Shown in pieces: positions 1 through 5,383 of a DNA stretch of 5,383 bases. The stretch lies in assembly GCA_013817065.1 (NCBI GenBank), contig JACDDJ010000363.1, positions 1 through 5,383 on the forward strand. The letters run 5' to 3'. Positions within the stretch are counted from its first letter, which is position 1, and each line of letters opens with the position of its first letter. This stretch comes from Acidobacteriota bacterium. GTDB taxonomy: Bacteria; Acidobacteriota; Vicinamibacteria; Vicinamibacterales; 2-12-FULL-66-21. The notes below the pieces were generated by a model that was given only the letters and a program-made list of their open reading frames with translations, did not search any database and had not been told where the DNA came from. Position numbers and translations under genes: made by a program.

Positions 1-845
1 CGCTTGTAGAAGGCTTCAATGAGCGGCACGCAGAAGCCCTCGTGCTCGCTCGCGCACAGGAACAGGTCCGCCACGTCATACAACCCGGCCAGCTGCTCGT
101 TACTGACATGGCCGAGGAAATGGACGTCCGGCGTCGCAAGCCTCGCGATCAACCCCTGCAGCATCGCCAGGTACTTCTCGAACCCACCGTGAGATCCCAC
201 GAGCAGGAGGCGCGATTTCGAGTTGTGATGCGTCCGGTAGGCGTGAAATGCGCGAATGATGTTCTCGAACTTCTTGTTCGGTATCACCCGGCCCACGAAC
301 ATGATGTTCACGAACTCATCGTCGAACTGGCTGGAGAGCGCGCGGTCCGGCGGCTGATCCAGGTGGACGAAGTCGGGGACGACCGGCAGTACACCGGTCG
401 GCGCGAACCCGAGGCTTTCGAGTTCCTGCCGGTTGTACTCTGAATCGCCGAGCGCCAGCACGGAGCGCTTGGTGTACGCGGTGAGCTCGCGCCGGCCGCG
501 GAAGCAGAGCTTCACCAGGTCCTTGTGAACGCCGACAAAGTACTCAGGCGGTGTGATGTTGTGGTAGACGAGGATCATGCGGCCGGGCAACGCGTACGCC
601 GTCCTCGATGCGCGCGATCCAATTGAGAAGTGGTGGATCAGGATGTCATCCGGCGCGATGGCTCCGACCATCTCGCGATGGTCGATCGTGAGGTGCTCGA
701 GGCGCGGATCCGCGGTTTCGACAAAGATCTCCGAGTCGTAGCCGGCGGAGCGGAGCGTTCTCTGAATCCCGAGGACCTCGTTGCCGATGGCGTCGCCGTA
801 TCCAAGGGTGGCAAGCACCTGGTGGACGCGCGGCGTGCCCGTCAA
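1..845 (-). CDS. GT4-family glycosyltransferase, 3' end cut by window edge
   Basis: The first 281 codons of a retaining GT-B glycosyltransferase are present; the C-terminus lies beyond the left edge. Such cytoplasmic enzymes move a sugar from a nucleotide donor to a growing glycan. Visible signatures are an N-terminal domain with GYGDAIGNEV (residues 15-24) and YHNITPPEYF (94-103), then the donor-binding domain with FVGRVIPNKK (183-192), LLLVGSHGG (213-221) and the E-x7-E motif EGFCVPLIE (269-277). G185, R186 and K191 fit the usual donor-phosphate contacts. The start is taken as TTG (845-843) because no ATG or GTG lies just upstream in this frame, a purine-rich GGGGAAAG (857-850) sits four bases before it, and homology-like sequence begins almost at once. 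TTG overlaps the TGA of the preceding gene, implying translational coupling. The donor and acceptor cannot be read from the sequence. Family call is firm; start is moderately sure. Confidence 0.9.
   Translation of the reverse strand, partial: MTGTPRVHQVLATLGYGDAIGNEVLGIQRTLRSAGYDSEIFVETADPRLEHLTIDHREMVGAIAPDDILIHHFSIGSRASRTAYALPGRMILVYHNITPPEYFVGVHKDLVKLCFRGRRELTAYTKRSVLALGDSEYNRQELESLGFAPTGVLPVVPDFVHLDQPPDRALSSQFDDEFVNIMFVGRVIPNKKFENIIRAFHAYRTHHNSKSRLLLVGSHGGFEKYLAMLQGLIARLATPDVHFLGHVSNEQLAGLYDVADLFLCASEHEGFCVPLIEAFYK
842..845 (-). other. TTGA start/stop overlap between the two glycosyltransferases
   Basis: The TGA stop of the complete glycosyltransferase (844-842) overlaps the proposed TTG start of the next one (845-843). 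With GGGGAAAG at 857-850 this is a typical arrangement for termination-reinitiation. The weak TTG would make translation of the second enzyme depend on the first. Confidence 0.65.
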
Positions 846-2128
846 GATGCTTTCCCCAGGGCAGCGCCGACCGGAATCGCCGACAGCACATCGGCTGCCG
901 GCGGCAGGTCCATCTTTCTGCGCGCCCACCAGCCCGGCAGCGGCTCGAGCGTCCGCGTCACTGGCTCGCCGCGCAGCCGGTCCAGCATATCGAGATACTT
1001 CCGTTCGATGACCGGCCACGAGTAATGCGCGTTGAAGTATTGGCGGCCGTTGCGTCCGAGACGGGCGTGTAACGGGCCGTTCGATTCGAGCGAGTACAGC
1101 GTCTCGGCAAACTCCTCGTAGCTCTCGTAGTAGAGACCGGCGCCGCTGCGAATGCATTGCCCCTTCAACACGTCGCATCGTCCGTTGGCAAGAACGGGTG
1201 TGCCGATCGCCCAGGCTTCGAGCGCCACCATCGAGAGGCTTTCGAAATACGACGGCATGATCAGCAGGTCGGCTGCCGCCATCGCATCGAACTTGTCCTC
1301 GTCAGAGACGAAACCGAGGTGGTGGATGCGGGGATGATCGGGAACCTGCATGATGGCGCTGCCGAGAAGGACCAGGTCGATGCCGGCGGGGAAGGTCGCC
1401 GCGTAACGCCGGTAGAACGCGAAGAGCTCCGTGCAGCCCTTGTTCTCGTCGACGCGACCGACGTAGATGGCAAAGGGACGGTCGATCTTGAACTTGCGCC
1501 GGAATCGCTGTGCGTCGGCGTGCGACGGTACGTCAGAGCCCACGCCGACGACCACCCCTGGCACGTCGGCGTTGCCGGCAGCCGCCTGGATCATGGCTCG
1601 CTCTTCGTGCGAGTTGTACATGATCGCGCGCACCGACCGGAACACCGGGCCAAAGATACCGAGCCCGACCGCCGGATCACGTTCGGCCGTGGGTACGAGA
1701 ATCGCTTTCGCCGGGATCCGCCGGGCGGTGTGATACGCGTGGTAGTAGCGATAGCTGAAGAGAAACACGAAATCAAAGTCCGACGCAGCCAGGTAGTCGA
1801 TCATGTCGCGGCTGGCCGGCCCCTCGCTCTTCAGCCACGCGAGTTCGTCGGCAATAGAGTGCGTGTGATTGAAGACGTGCTCCGAGCGCCGGCCGAAATC
1901 CAACGGGTCGCGCTCGTGCTGAACGGGAAATCGGCGCACGGTGATGCCGTTGACGGTTTCCACACCGGGCGGCAGCTCGTTGCGCCAGGTGACGTAGTCA
2001 CGCGCACAGGTGCTGACCACCTCGACGCTGGCGTGAGGCGCGAGCCGTTCCGCGATATATCGGGCGTGCAGCTCCGCGCCGCCATTGATGTCCGCGCCGT
2101 AGCGCTGGACGGCGACGGCCAACCTCAT
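842..2128 (-). CDS. GT4-family glycosyltransferase (complete, 428 aa)
   Basis: A complete GT-B fold glycosyltransferase, expected to act in the cytoplasm or at the inner face of the membrane on a nucleotide-sugar donor. The N-terminus carries a glycine-containing loop, DINGGAELHARYIAERL (13-29), typical of GT4 enzymes. The C-terminal domain begins near residue 217 with AIYVGRVDENKG (220-231, G224/R225/K230), followed by LVLLGSA (252-258), HHLGFVSDEDKF (269-280) and the E-x7-E motif ESLSMVALE (E296, E304). About 60 residues follow the core and end in a less ordered tail containing PGWWARRKMD (398-407), which could touch the membrane. Its ATG overlaps the TGA of the preceding gene as ATGA, and its own TGA overlaps the TTG start of the next glycosyltransferase, so all three are probably translated in a coupled way. 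It is clearly different in sequence from its neighbour, so this is not a simple tandem duplication. The sugar specificity is unknown. Confidence 0.93.
   Translation of the reverse strand: MRLAVAVQRYGADINGGAELHARYIAERLAPHASVEVVSTCARDYVTWRNELPPGVETVNGITVRRFPVQHERDPLDFGRRSEHVFNHTHSIADELAWLKSEGPASRDMIDYLAASDFDFVFLFSYRYYHAYHTARRIPAKAILVPTAERDPAVGLGIFGPVFRSVRAIMYNSHEERAMIQAAAGNADVPGVVVGVGSDVPSHADAQRFRRKFKIDRPFAIYVGRVDENKGCTELFAFYRRYAATFPAGIDLVLLGSAIMQVPDHPRIHHLGFVSDEDKFDAMAAADLLIMPSYFESLSMVALEAWAIGTPVLANGRCDVLKGQCIRSGAGLYYESYEEFAETLYSLESNGPLHARLGRNGRQYFNAHYSWPVIERKYLDMLDRLRGEPVTRTLEPLPGWWARRKMDLPPAADVLSAIPVGAALGKAS
2125..2128 (-). other. ATGA start/stop overlap
   Basis: The ATG of the glycosyltransferase (2128-2126) overlaps the TGA of the Arg-tailed protein (2127-2125). 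No strong ribosome site precedes it, which supports translational coupling of these two genes and hence a shared function. Confidence 0.75.
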
Positions 2129-2883
2129 TCGCCGTTCGATGGCGGAGTGGGTGCGGAACCGGTGTTTTCGGGCCGCGCTTCCGCGCCTTCACCATTGCCC
2201 GGAACGCCATTTTCTCGAGCGGAGGCGGGACGACGACCGCGCCGTCTGCGTCGCCGTGTGCGGCGTTCTGCCGCCTGGGCCTCGGTCTCAACCGGCCGTC
2301 CCGGGCTGCTGACCGTCGGCTGCAGTGGCGCGACCGCTCCGGCGCGGTACTGCACGACCCCCTCGAGCGCTCGCGCCCGACGCTCGTCGAAGTCGAGGCG
2401 CCCCGACATGGAGTCCACCTGCATCTTCAGGTTCTTCACCTGGATCCCGAGCCGTGTCGTTTCGAGCACCAGGTTGTGGATCAACTCGTACTGCAGGTCC
2501 TCACGCCGGAAGCTCCTGGCATTCAGGCTCGACTGAATGTGCAGGGCGTCGATGAGCGGGTTGGGATTGAAGAACAGCTTCAGGATCGGCATCAGCAGCC
2601 GCCGCATGAAGCGGACGATCCCGCGGTGCGATTCGAAAAGAGTCGTGTCCTCGAATTTGTAGTTCGGGTTCGCATCGGGTTCTGACTTGGTGCGTCGGTA
2701 CTGCACCAGCAAGTCGGAGCGGACGCCGGTCGGATCCAGAAATTTCTCGAGCTTGACCCGGGCCAGTTCCTGGATTTCATCCTCGGTGTAGTCGACGCCG
2801 CGCTTCTCGCGGATCCGCGTGCGGATCTGTCGCATGATCTGCTCGACGTCAACGTTGTCGGAGCGAATTTGCATATCTGTCAT
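2125..2883 (-). CDS. Uncharacterised helical protein with Arg-rich disordered tail (252 aa)
   Basis: I do not recognise a named family with certainty. From the ATG at 2883-2881 the protein has 252 residues. The N-terminal block (about 10-60) is charged and helical, with DVEQIMRQIRTRIREKRG (12-29) and YTEDEIQELARVKLEKFLD (32-50). It recalls short helical leaders seen on some polysaccharide-cluster methyltransferases, but no methyltransferase domain follows. Residues 88-125 form a second conserved-looking block, including FMRRLLMPILKLFFNPNPLI (92-111), amphipathic and possibly membrane-associated. Residues 129-172 look like a coiled coil (ELIHNLVLETTRLGIQVKNL, 133-152). The end (180-252) is low-complexity, with six consecutive arginines (210-215) then a Gly/Pro/Glu-rich tail. 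An in-frame ATG at 3015 exists, but it would overlap the previous gene by 95 bases; the 2883 start has GAAGGG five bases upstream and is preferred. ATG at 2874 is also possible. It may be a scaffold or regulator of the glycosyltransferases; this is inference. Confidence 0.82.
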   Translation of the reverse strand: MTDMQIRSDNVDVEQIMRQIRTRIREKRGVDYTEDEIQELARVKLEKFLDPTGVRSDLLVQYRRTKSEPDANPNYKFEDTTLFESHRGIVRFMRRLLMPILKLFFNPNPLIDALHIQSSLNARSFRREDLQYELIHNLVLETTRLGIQVKNLKMQVDSMSGRLDFDERRARALEGVVQYRAGAVAPLQPTVSSPGRPVETEAQAAERRTRRRRRRGRRPASARENGVPGNGEGAEARPENTGSAPTPPSNGE

Positions 2884-2888
2884 TGCTG

Positions 2889-2894
2889 CCCTTC
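2889..2894 (-). promoter_or_regulatory. Ribosome binding site fixing the start of the Arg-tailed protein
   Basis: GAAGGG on the minus strand lies five bases before the ATG at 2883-2881. It is the reason for choosing that start over the longer in-frame ATG at 3015, which lies inside the upstream DUF362 gene. Confidence 0.6.
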
Positions 2895-2908
2895 GAACAA
2901 TCAGCCGG

Positions 2909-2922
2909 GAGCCTCGCGGCTC
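2909..2922 (-). other. Small perfect hairpin with GCGA (GNRA) loop at the DUF362 stop codon
   Basis: On the minus strand GAGCC-GCGA-GGCTC forms a five-base-pair stem closed by a GNRA-type tetraloop. Its first two bases lie within the TGA stop of the DUF362 gene. No run of U follows, so it does not look like an intrinsic terminator. It could slow ribosomes, protect the message from 3' exonucleases or lie there by chance, which is plausible for a stem this short in GC-rich DNA. Confidence 0.35.
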
Positions 2923-4201
2923 AGAGATCGGCTTTCGTCTCCGCGTGGCGCTTGCGGCTCGAGAACTCCGGTGCTTCCTTGATGCAGGTGCCCAGAATCC
3001 CGATCGATTCGACAAACGCCCTACTACCCATCAGTTCGATCTGTGCCGTGTCGGTGCCCACGTCGGGGTATCCGTTCGCGTCCGGGGTGACCGTCTCCCA
3101 GTTGCGGAACAGGCGTCCCCACGGGCTCGCCAGCGCGCCCTCCATCGCGCTCCGGGCGTTGACCGGGTACCAGTAGCTGTCGTGATAGATGACGCTGGCG
3201 ATGTAGGCCCATGGCGCGAGAACGGTCTTCAGCGACCATTCGATCGGCTTCTTCATCGGCCCCCAGTAGATCTTGTGCTGCATCCGCGATGCGAAGGTCA
3301 TCTTCTTGAACGGTCCGGAGAAGTGCCAGTTCTCCGCGCCTGCCGACTCGTCGCCGACGATCTCGATATCGCGCGGATCACCGCAGCCAAGGCCCATCTC
3401 GTGCGCCATCCTGATGAACTTGATCTTCATCGGATCAAATCCCATCAGCTTCGCTGCAACCGCATCGATTGCGACCTGGTCGGCACTGGCGAGCAGCACG
3501 TTCTTGACGTGCGGCACCATGCAGCGTGGGCCGGGACCGTCGCCCGCGAAGGTGCCGTCCATGACGGCGAACACGCCGCGATGGATCTTTTTCTGGATCA
3601 TCAAGAGGTCGACCAGCGTCTCGTGAATGACCGGGTGGGTCCAGTGACGGTGCTCATTCAGCAGGCCGCCGAACGCGTTCTTCATCGCGCCGGTGGTGGT
3701 CGTGAAGACGTGCGTCTTCACGGTGGGCAAATGAATGATGTTCTCGCCGATGAATCGCTTCGGGATCATGAATCCCTTCGGATACACCTCGTTCAAACAG
3801 GTGAACTTCTTGGTCAAATCGCCGACCGCGTCGCGGATGTTGACCCACTCCTCGGTTTCGTAGATATGGATGTTGCGCAGCTTGTGCGCTTCCACCACGT
3901 TGACCTGCTTGTTCTCGCGCTCGCCCAGGTGCGCGTCGATGACGACCGTCCGGTTGTGACAGGCGTGGATCAACGACGGGTCGTAGCCGTCCTGCTTCAT
4001 CGCCCGGATCACCCCTTCGAGCTGCCACGGGGTGGTCGAGCAGCCAGGGAAGAAGAAGTGCCACGAGATGTTCACCTTCAAGGCGGTGTCGGCGTCCTTG
4101 GCGATGACGTCCTGGTATCCGGCGAGGTTGAGGACACTGTGGTAATCGCTGAGCACCGTCCCTGGCGAGGTACGAATGATTGCTACTTTGGATTTGGCCA
4201 T
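2921..4201 (-). CDS. DUF362 domain-containing protein, no ferredoxin domain (426 aa)
   Basis: This matches the DUF362 family, whose biochemical role is largely unknown; some members carry 4Fe-4S ferredoxin domains. Recognisable blocks are KVAIIRTSPG (5-14), KVNISWHFFFPGCSTTPW (42-59), HLPTVKTHVFTTTTGAMKN with AFGG after it (157-179; the K-T-H and G-x-K-N-x-F-G signatures), VMDGTFAGDGPGPR (213-226) and ADQVAIDAVAAKLMGFDP (240-257). Cysteines at 54, 81, 135, 227, 273 and 406 are scattered and give no CxxCxxC cluster motif. Residues 300-365 form an aromatic-rich extension (KIYWGPMKKPIEWSLKTVLA, 310-329; IYHDSYWYP, 338-346) beyond the typical core, perhaps an interfacial surface. No signal peptide is seen. 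GAGAG (4210-4206) stands five bases before the ATG, and the gap to the upstream UbiA-like gene is ten bases. The tight pairing with that lipid-phosphate enzyme suggests action in the same pathway; this is inference. Confidence 0.9.
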   Translation of the reverse strand: MAKSKVAIIRTSPGTVLSDYHSVLNLAGYQDVIAKDADTALKVNISWHFFFPGCSTTPWQLEGVIRAMKQDGYDPSLIHACHNRTVVIDAHLGERENKQVNVVEAHKLRNIHIYETEEWVNIRDAVGDLTKKFTCLNEVYPKGFMIPKRFIGENIIHLPTVKTHVFTTTTGAMKNAFGGLLNEHRHWTHPVIHETLVDLLMIQKKIHRGVFAVMDGTFAGDGPGPRCMVPHVKNVLLASADQVAIDAVAAKLMGFDPMKIKFIRMAHEMGLGCGDPRDIEIVGDESAGAENWHFSGPFKKMTFASRMQHKIYWGPMKKPIEWSLKTVLAPWAYIASVIYHDSYWYPVNARSAMEGALASPWGRLFRNWETVTPDANGYPDVGTDTAQIELMGSRAFVESIGILGTCIKEAPEFSSRKRHAETKADL

Positions 4202-4211
4202 TGATCTCTCA

Positions 4212-5180
4212 TTACCACCACGAAAACTGTGATGGGCCGTAAATGACGAGCGCGACCGTGATCGCCCAGAGCAGGACGCACAGCAGCAGAGGTCGGTCGT
4301 TCAACAGCATGTCCGACGGGCTGCCGCCGCCCGCCTTCTGATGCACCAGGTAAAGGTACCGGAAGATGCCGTAAAGCGGGAAGGGGAACGTCAGGCCGAG
4401 CTTGTCGGTCCCGAATTTGGCAATGATCTCGGGACTGATTGTCGAGAACGCATAGGCGACCAGGGTGGACGCCGTGACCGCTGAAATCATCTGGTCGAGC
4501 AGATACGGACTGTATTCCTGCAGGATCCGTCGATGGTTGGTGGCCCCATCAGCCAGCAGGACGAGTTCGTGCCGGCGCTTGCTGAGCGCCAGGAACAGCG
4601 CCAGCAGCAAGGTCACGATCAGCAGCCAGTGTCCGATCTCGACATTCAAGACCACAGCGCCGGCTGCCGCCCGCAGTACGAAGCCGATCGCGATGGTCAA
4701 CACGTCGATGATGACGATGTGCTTGAGCGGGCCCGAGTACAGGGTCAGCAGAGCGACATAACCGAGTGAGATCAGGCCGAACTCGAAACGAAGGTAGAAG
4801 GCGGCCGCCAGGGCGCCGACCGCTAGAAAGGCCGCGACGGTGAGCGCCAAGGGCACCGGAACGGCGCCGGACGCGATCGGTCGGTTGCGCTTTACCGGAT
4901 GCTGGCGATCGGCGTCGCGGTCAGCAACGTCGTTGATCAGGTAGACGACGCCGGAGAGCGCGCAGAATACTGCGAAAGCCGCGGCGGCCTGGAGTACTGC
5001 TGTGGGGTCGAGGAGCCGCTGACCGAATATCAGTCCGGCGAAGACAATGAGATTCTTCGTCCACTGCGAGGGCCGCAGTGAAAGAGCGAGACTGATGGCG
5101 AGAGGTCTCGCCGGGCGCAGTACCTGCGCCGGCGAACCCTCCGCGTGCCCGATGTTTTCTGGAGCTGAGTGTCGCGCCAT
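4212..5180 (-). CDS. UbiA-superfamily decaprenyl-phosphate phosphoribosyltransferase-like membrane enzyme (322 aa)
   Basis: An integral inner-membrane prenyl-phosphate transferase. The closest recalled match is mycobacterial Rv3806c, which transfers 5-phosphoribose from PRPP to decaprenyl phosphate, the first step to decaprenyl-phosphoryl arabinose. Shared blocks are LRPSQWTKN (35-43), YLINDVADRDADRQHPVKRNRPIASG (read as two parts: 80-91 with the NDxxDxxxD metal/diphosphate motif N83, D84, D87, D91; and 92-105), YSGPLKH..DV (148-160) and the cytoplasmic KRRHEL (201-206; K-R-x-x-E-L also in Rv3806c). About nine hydrophobic segments are visible, roughly at 44-56, 62-82, 108-130, 133-150, 155-178, 184-200, 230-247, 263-280 and 298-316. 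The hydrophilic first 28 residues are cytosolic-looking. The ATG at 5180 is the only reasonable start; its ribosome site is weak. Other UbiA enzymes (quinone or heme prenyltransferases) are less likely given the HPxKRxRPIAxG block. The actual acceptor lipid length is not knowable here. Confidence 0.9.
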   Translation of the reverse strand: MARHSAPENIGHAEGSPAQVLRPARPLAISLALSLRPSQWTKNLIVFAGLIFGQRLLDPTAVLQAAAAFAVFCALSGVVYLINDVADRDADRQHPVKRNRPIASGAVPVPLALTVAAFLAVGALAAAFYLRFEFGLISLGYVALLTLYSGPLKHIVIIDVLTIAIGFVLRAAAGAVVLNVEIGHWLLIVTLLLALFLALSKRRHELVLLADGATNHRRILQEYSPYLLDQMISAVTASTLVAYAFSTISPEIIAKFGTDKLGLTFPFPLYGIFRYLYLVHQKAGGGSPSDMLLNDRPLLLCVLLWAITVALVIYGPSQFSWW

Positions 5181-5199
5181 CTGAGCGCGGCGGGTTGAA

Positions 5200-5383
5200 C
5201 TAGTTGCCGAAGCTCTTGACGGCTTCCGACTCGTCCTCGTACGTATCGAACACCGTCAACAGCTTGGTGATCGCCAGGAGATCCTGAATCCGCTTGGTCA
5301 GGTTGAGCAGCTTCAGCTTGCCACCCTGACGGCTCACGGTTGTATACGTGCGGACGATTTCTCCGAGGCCGGCGCTATCGATG
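5200..5383 (-). CDS. STAS-domain anti-sigma factor antagonist-like protein, 5' end cut by window edge
   Basis: The last 60 residues before the TAG stop (5202-5200) are present. They begin with IDSAGLGEIV, the hallmark of SpoIIAA/RsbV-type STAS proteins, in which a serine beside the conserved aspartate is phosphorylated by an RsbW/SpoIIAB-like kinase; the serine is kept here. KLKLLNLTKRIQDLLAITKL follows, matching the later strand and helix of the fold, then VFDTYEDESEAVKSF at the C-terminus. STAS proteins of this class are about 100-115 residues, so roughly half is missing to the right of the window, including the start. In partner switching the unphosphorylated form binds the anti-sigma kinase and frees a sigma factor or other target. 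Only 19 bases separate it from the UbiA-like gene, so the two are probably co-transcribed. Whether it controls this glycan locus or is merely upstream of it cannot be told. Confidence 0.88.
   Translation of the reverse strand, partial: IDSAGLGEIVRTYTTVSRQGGKLKLLNLTKRIQDLLAITKLLTVFDTYEDESEAVKSFGN

Noticed and set aside
42..443. Plus-strand 133-codon frame near the left edge
   Set aside because: It lies wholly opposite the truncated GT4 gene, whose E-x7-E and GR motifs are clear; no domain in the plus-strand product.
646..891. Minus-strand 81-codon frame across the glycosyltransferase junction
   Set aside because: Its product is Arg/Pro/Ala/His-rich and runs out of frame across the end of one real gene and the start of another.
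1157..2536. Plus-strand 459-codon open frame opposite the GT4 and Arg-tailed genes
   Set aside because: It crosses the boundary between two clearly real minus-strand genes and has no family-like motifs; antisense shadow of GC-rich coding sequence.
2909..2922. Hairpin at 2909-2922 as an intrinsic terminator
   Set aside because: The stem is only five pairs and is followed by CCCGGCTG on the minus strand rather than a U run.
2884..3015. N-terminal extension of the Arg-tailed protein from the ATG at 3015
   Set aside because: The extra 44 residues would overlap the C-terminal coding region of the DUF362 gene by 95 bases, have an R/S-rich shadow-like composition, and the ATG at 2883 has a better ribosome site.
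2819..4204. Plus-strand 461-codon open frame opposite the DUF362 gene
   Set aside because: The product is rich in R, V, D and H, with no recognisable domain, and it mirrors the DUF362 coding frame. High-GC third-position bias removes stops from the opposite strand.
1..5383. CRISPR arrays, tRNA/rRNA genes, insertion sequences, attachment sites
   Set aside because: Coding sequence fills nearly the whole window; I saw no direct-repeat arrays, no tRNA-like cloverleaf, no transposase motifs and no terminal inverted repeats.

Overview
The window is a compact block of six genes, all on the minus strand, with almost no non-coding DNA. It is GC-rich, and the high-GC codon bias produces long spurious antisense frames. 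Nothing in it identifies the species. The gene style (short-overlap polysaccharide genes, two GT4 glycosyltransferases, a DUF362 protein and a decaprenyl-phosphate phosphoribosyltransferase-like UbiA protein) would suit a high-GC environmental bacterium such as an Acidobacteriota or myxobacterial-type lineage. That assignment is an inference of low confidence.

In the direction of transcription (right to left) the layout is as follows. (1) 5383-5200: C-terminal part of a STAS-domain anti-sigma-factor antagonist, cut by the window edge. (2) 5180-4212: a polytopic UbiA-superfamily enzyme that closely resembles decaprenyl-phosphate 5-phosphoribosyltransferase. (3) 4201-2921: a DUF362 protein without a ferredoxin domain. 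(4) 2883-2125: an unrecognised 252-residue protein with a conserved-looking helical N-terminus, a helical middle and an Arg-rich, disordered tail. (5) 2128-842: a complete GT4 glycosyltransferase. (6) 845-1: a second GT4 glycosyltransferase that starts at TTG and is cut by the left edge.

Gaps between genes are 19, 10 and 37 bases, followed by two 4-base overlaps (ATGA and TTGA), so the block is probably one operon with translational coupling at its downstream end. No promoter or terminator is visible, so the operon probably extends beyond both edges.

The best reading is a cell-surface glycan locus. The UbiA-like enzyme would make a polyprenyl-phosphate-linked phosphoribose, the precursor of D-ribofuranosyl or D-arabinofuranosyl donors, and the two GT4 enzymes would assemble sugars from nucleotide donors. 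The DUF362 protein and the Arg-tailed protein are the uncharacterised members and the most interesting part of the window. The STAS protein may tie the locus to a partner-switching regulatory circuit.
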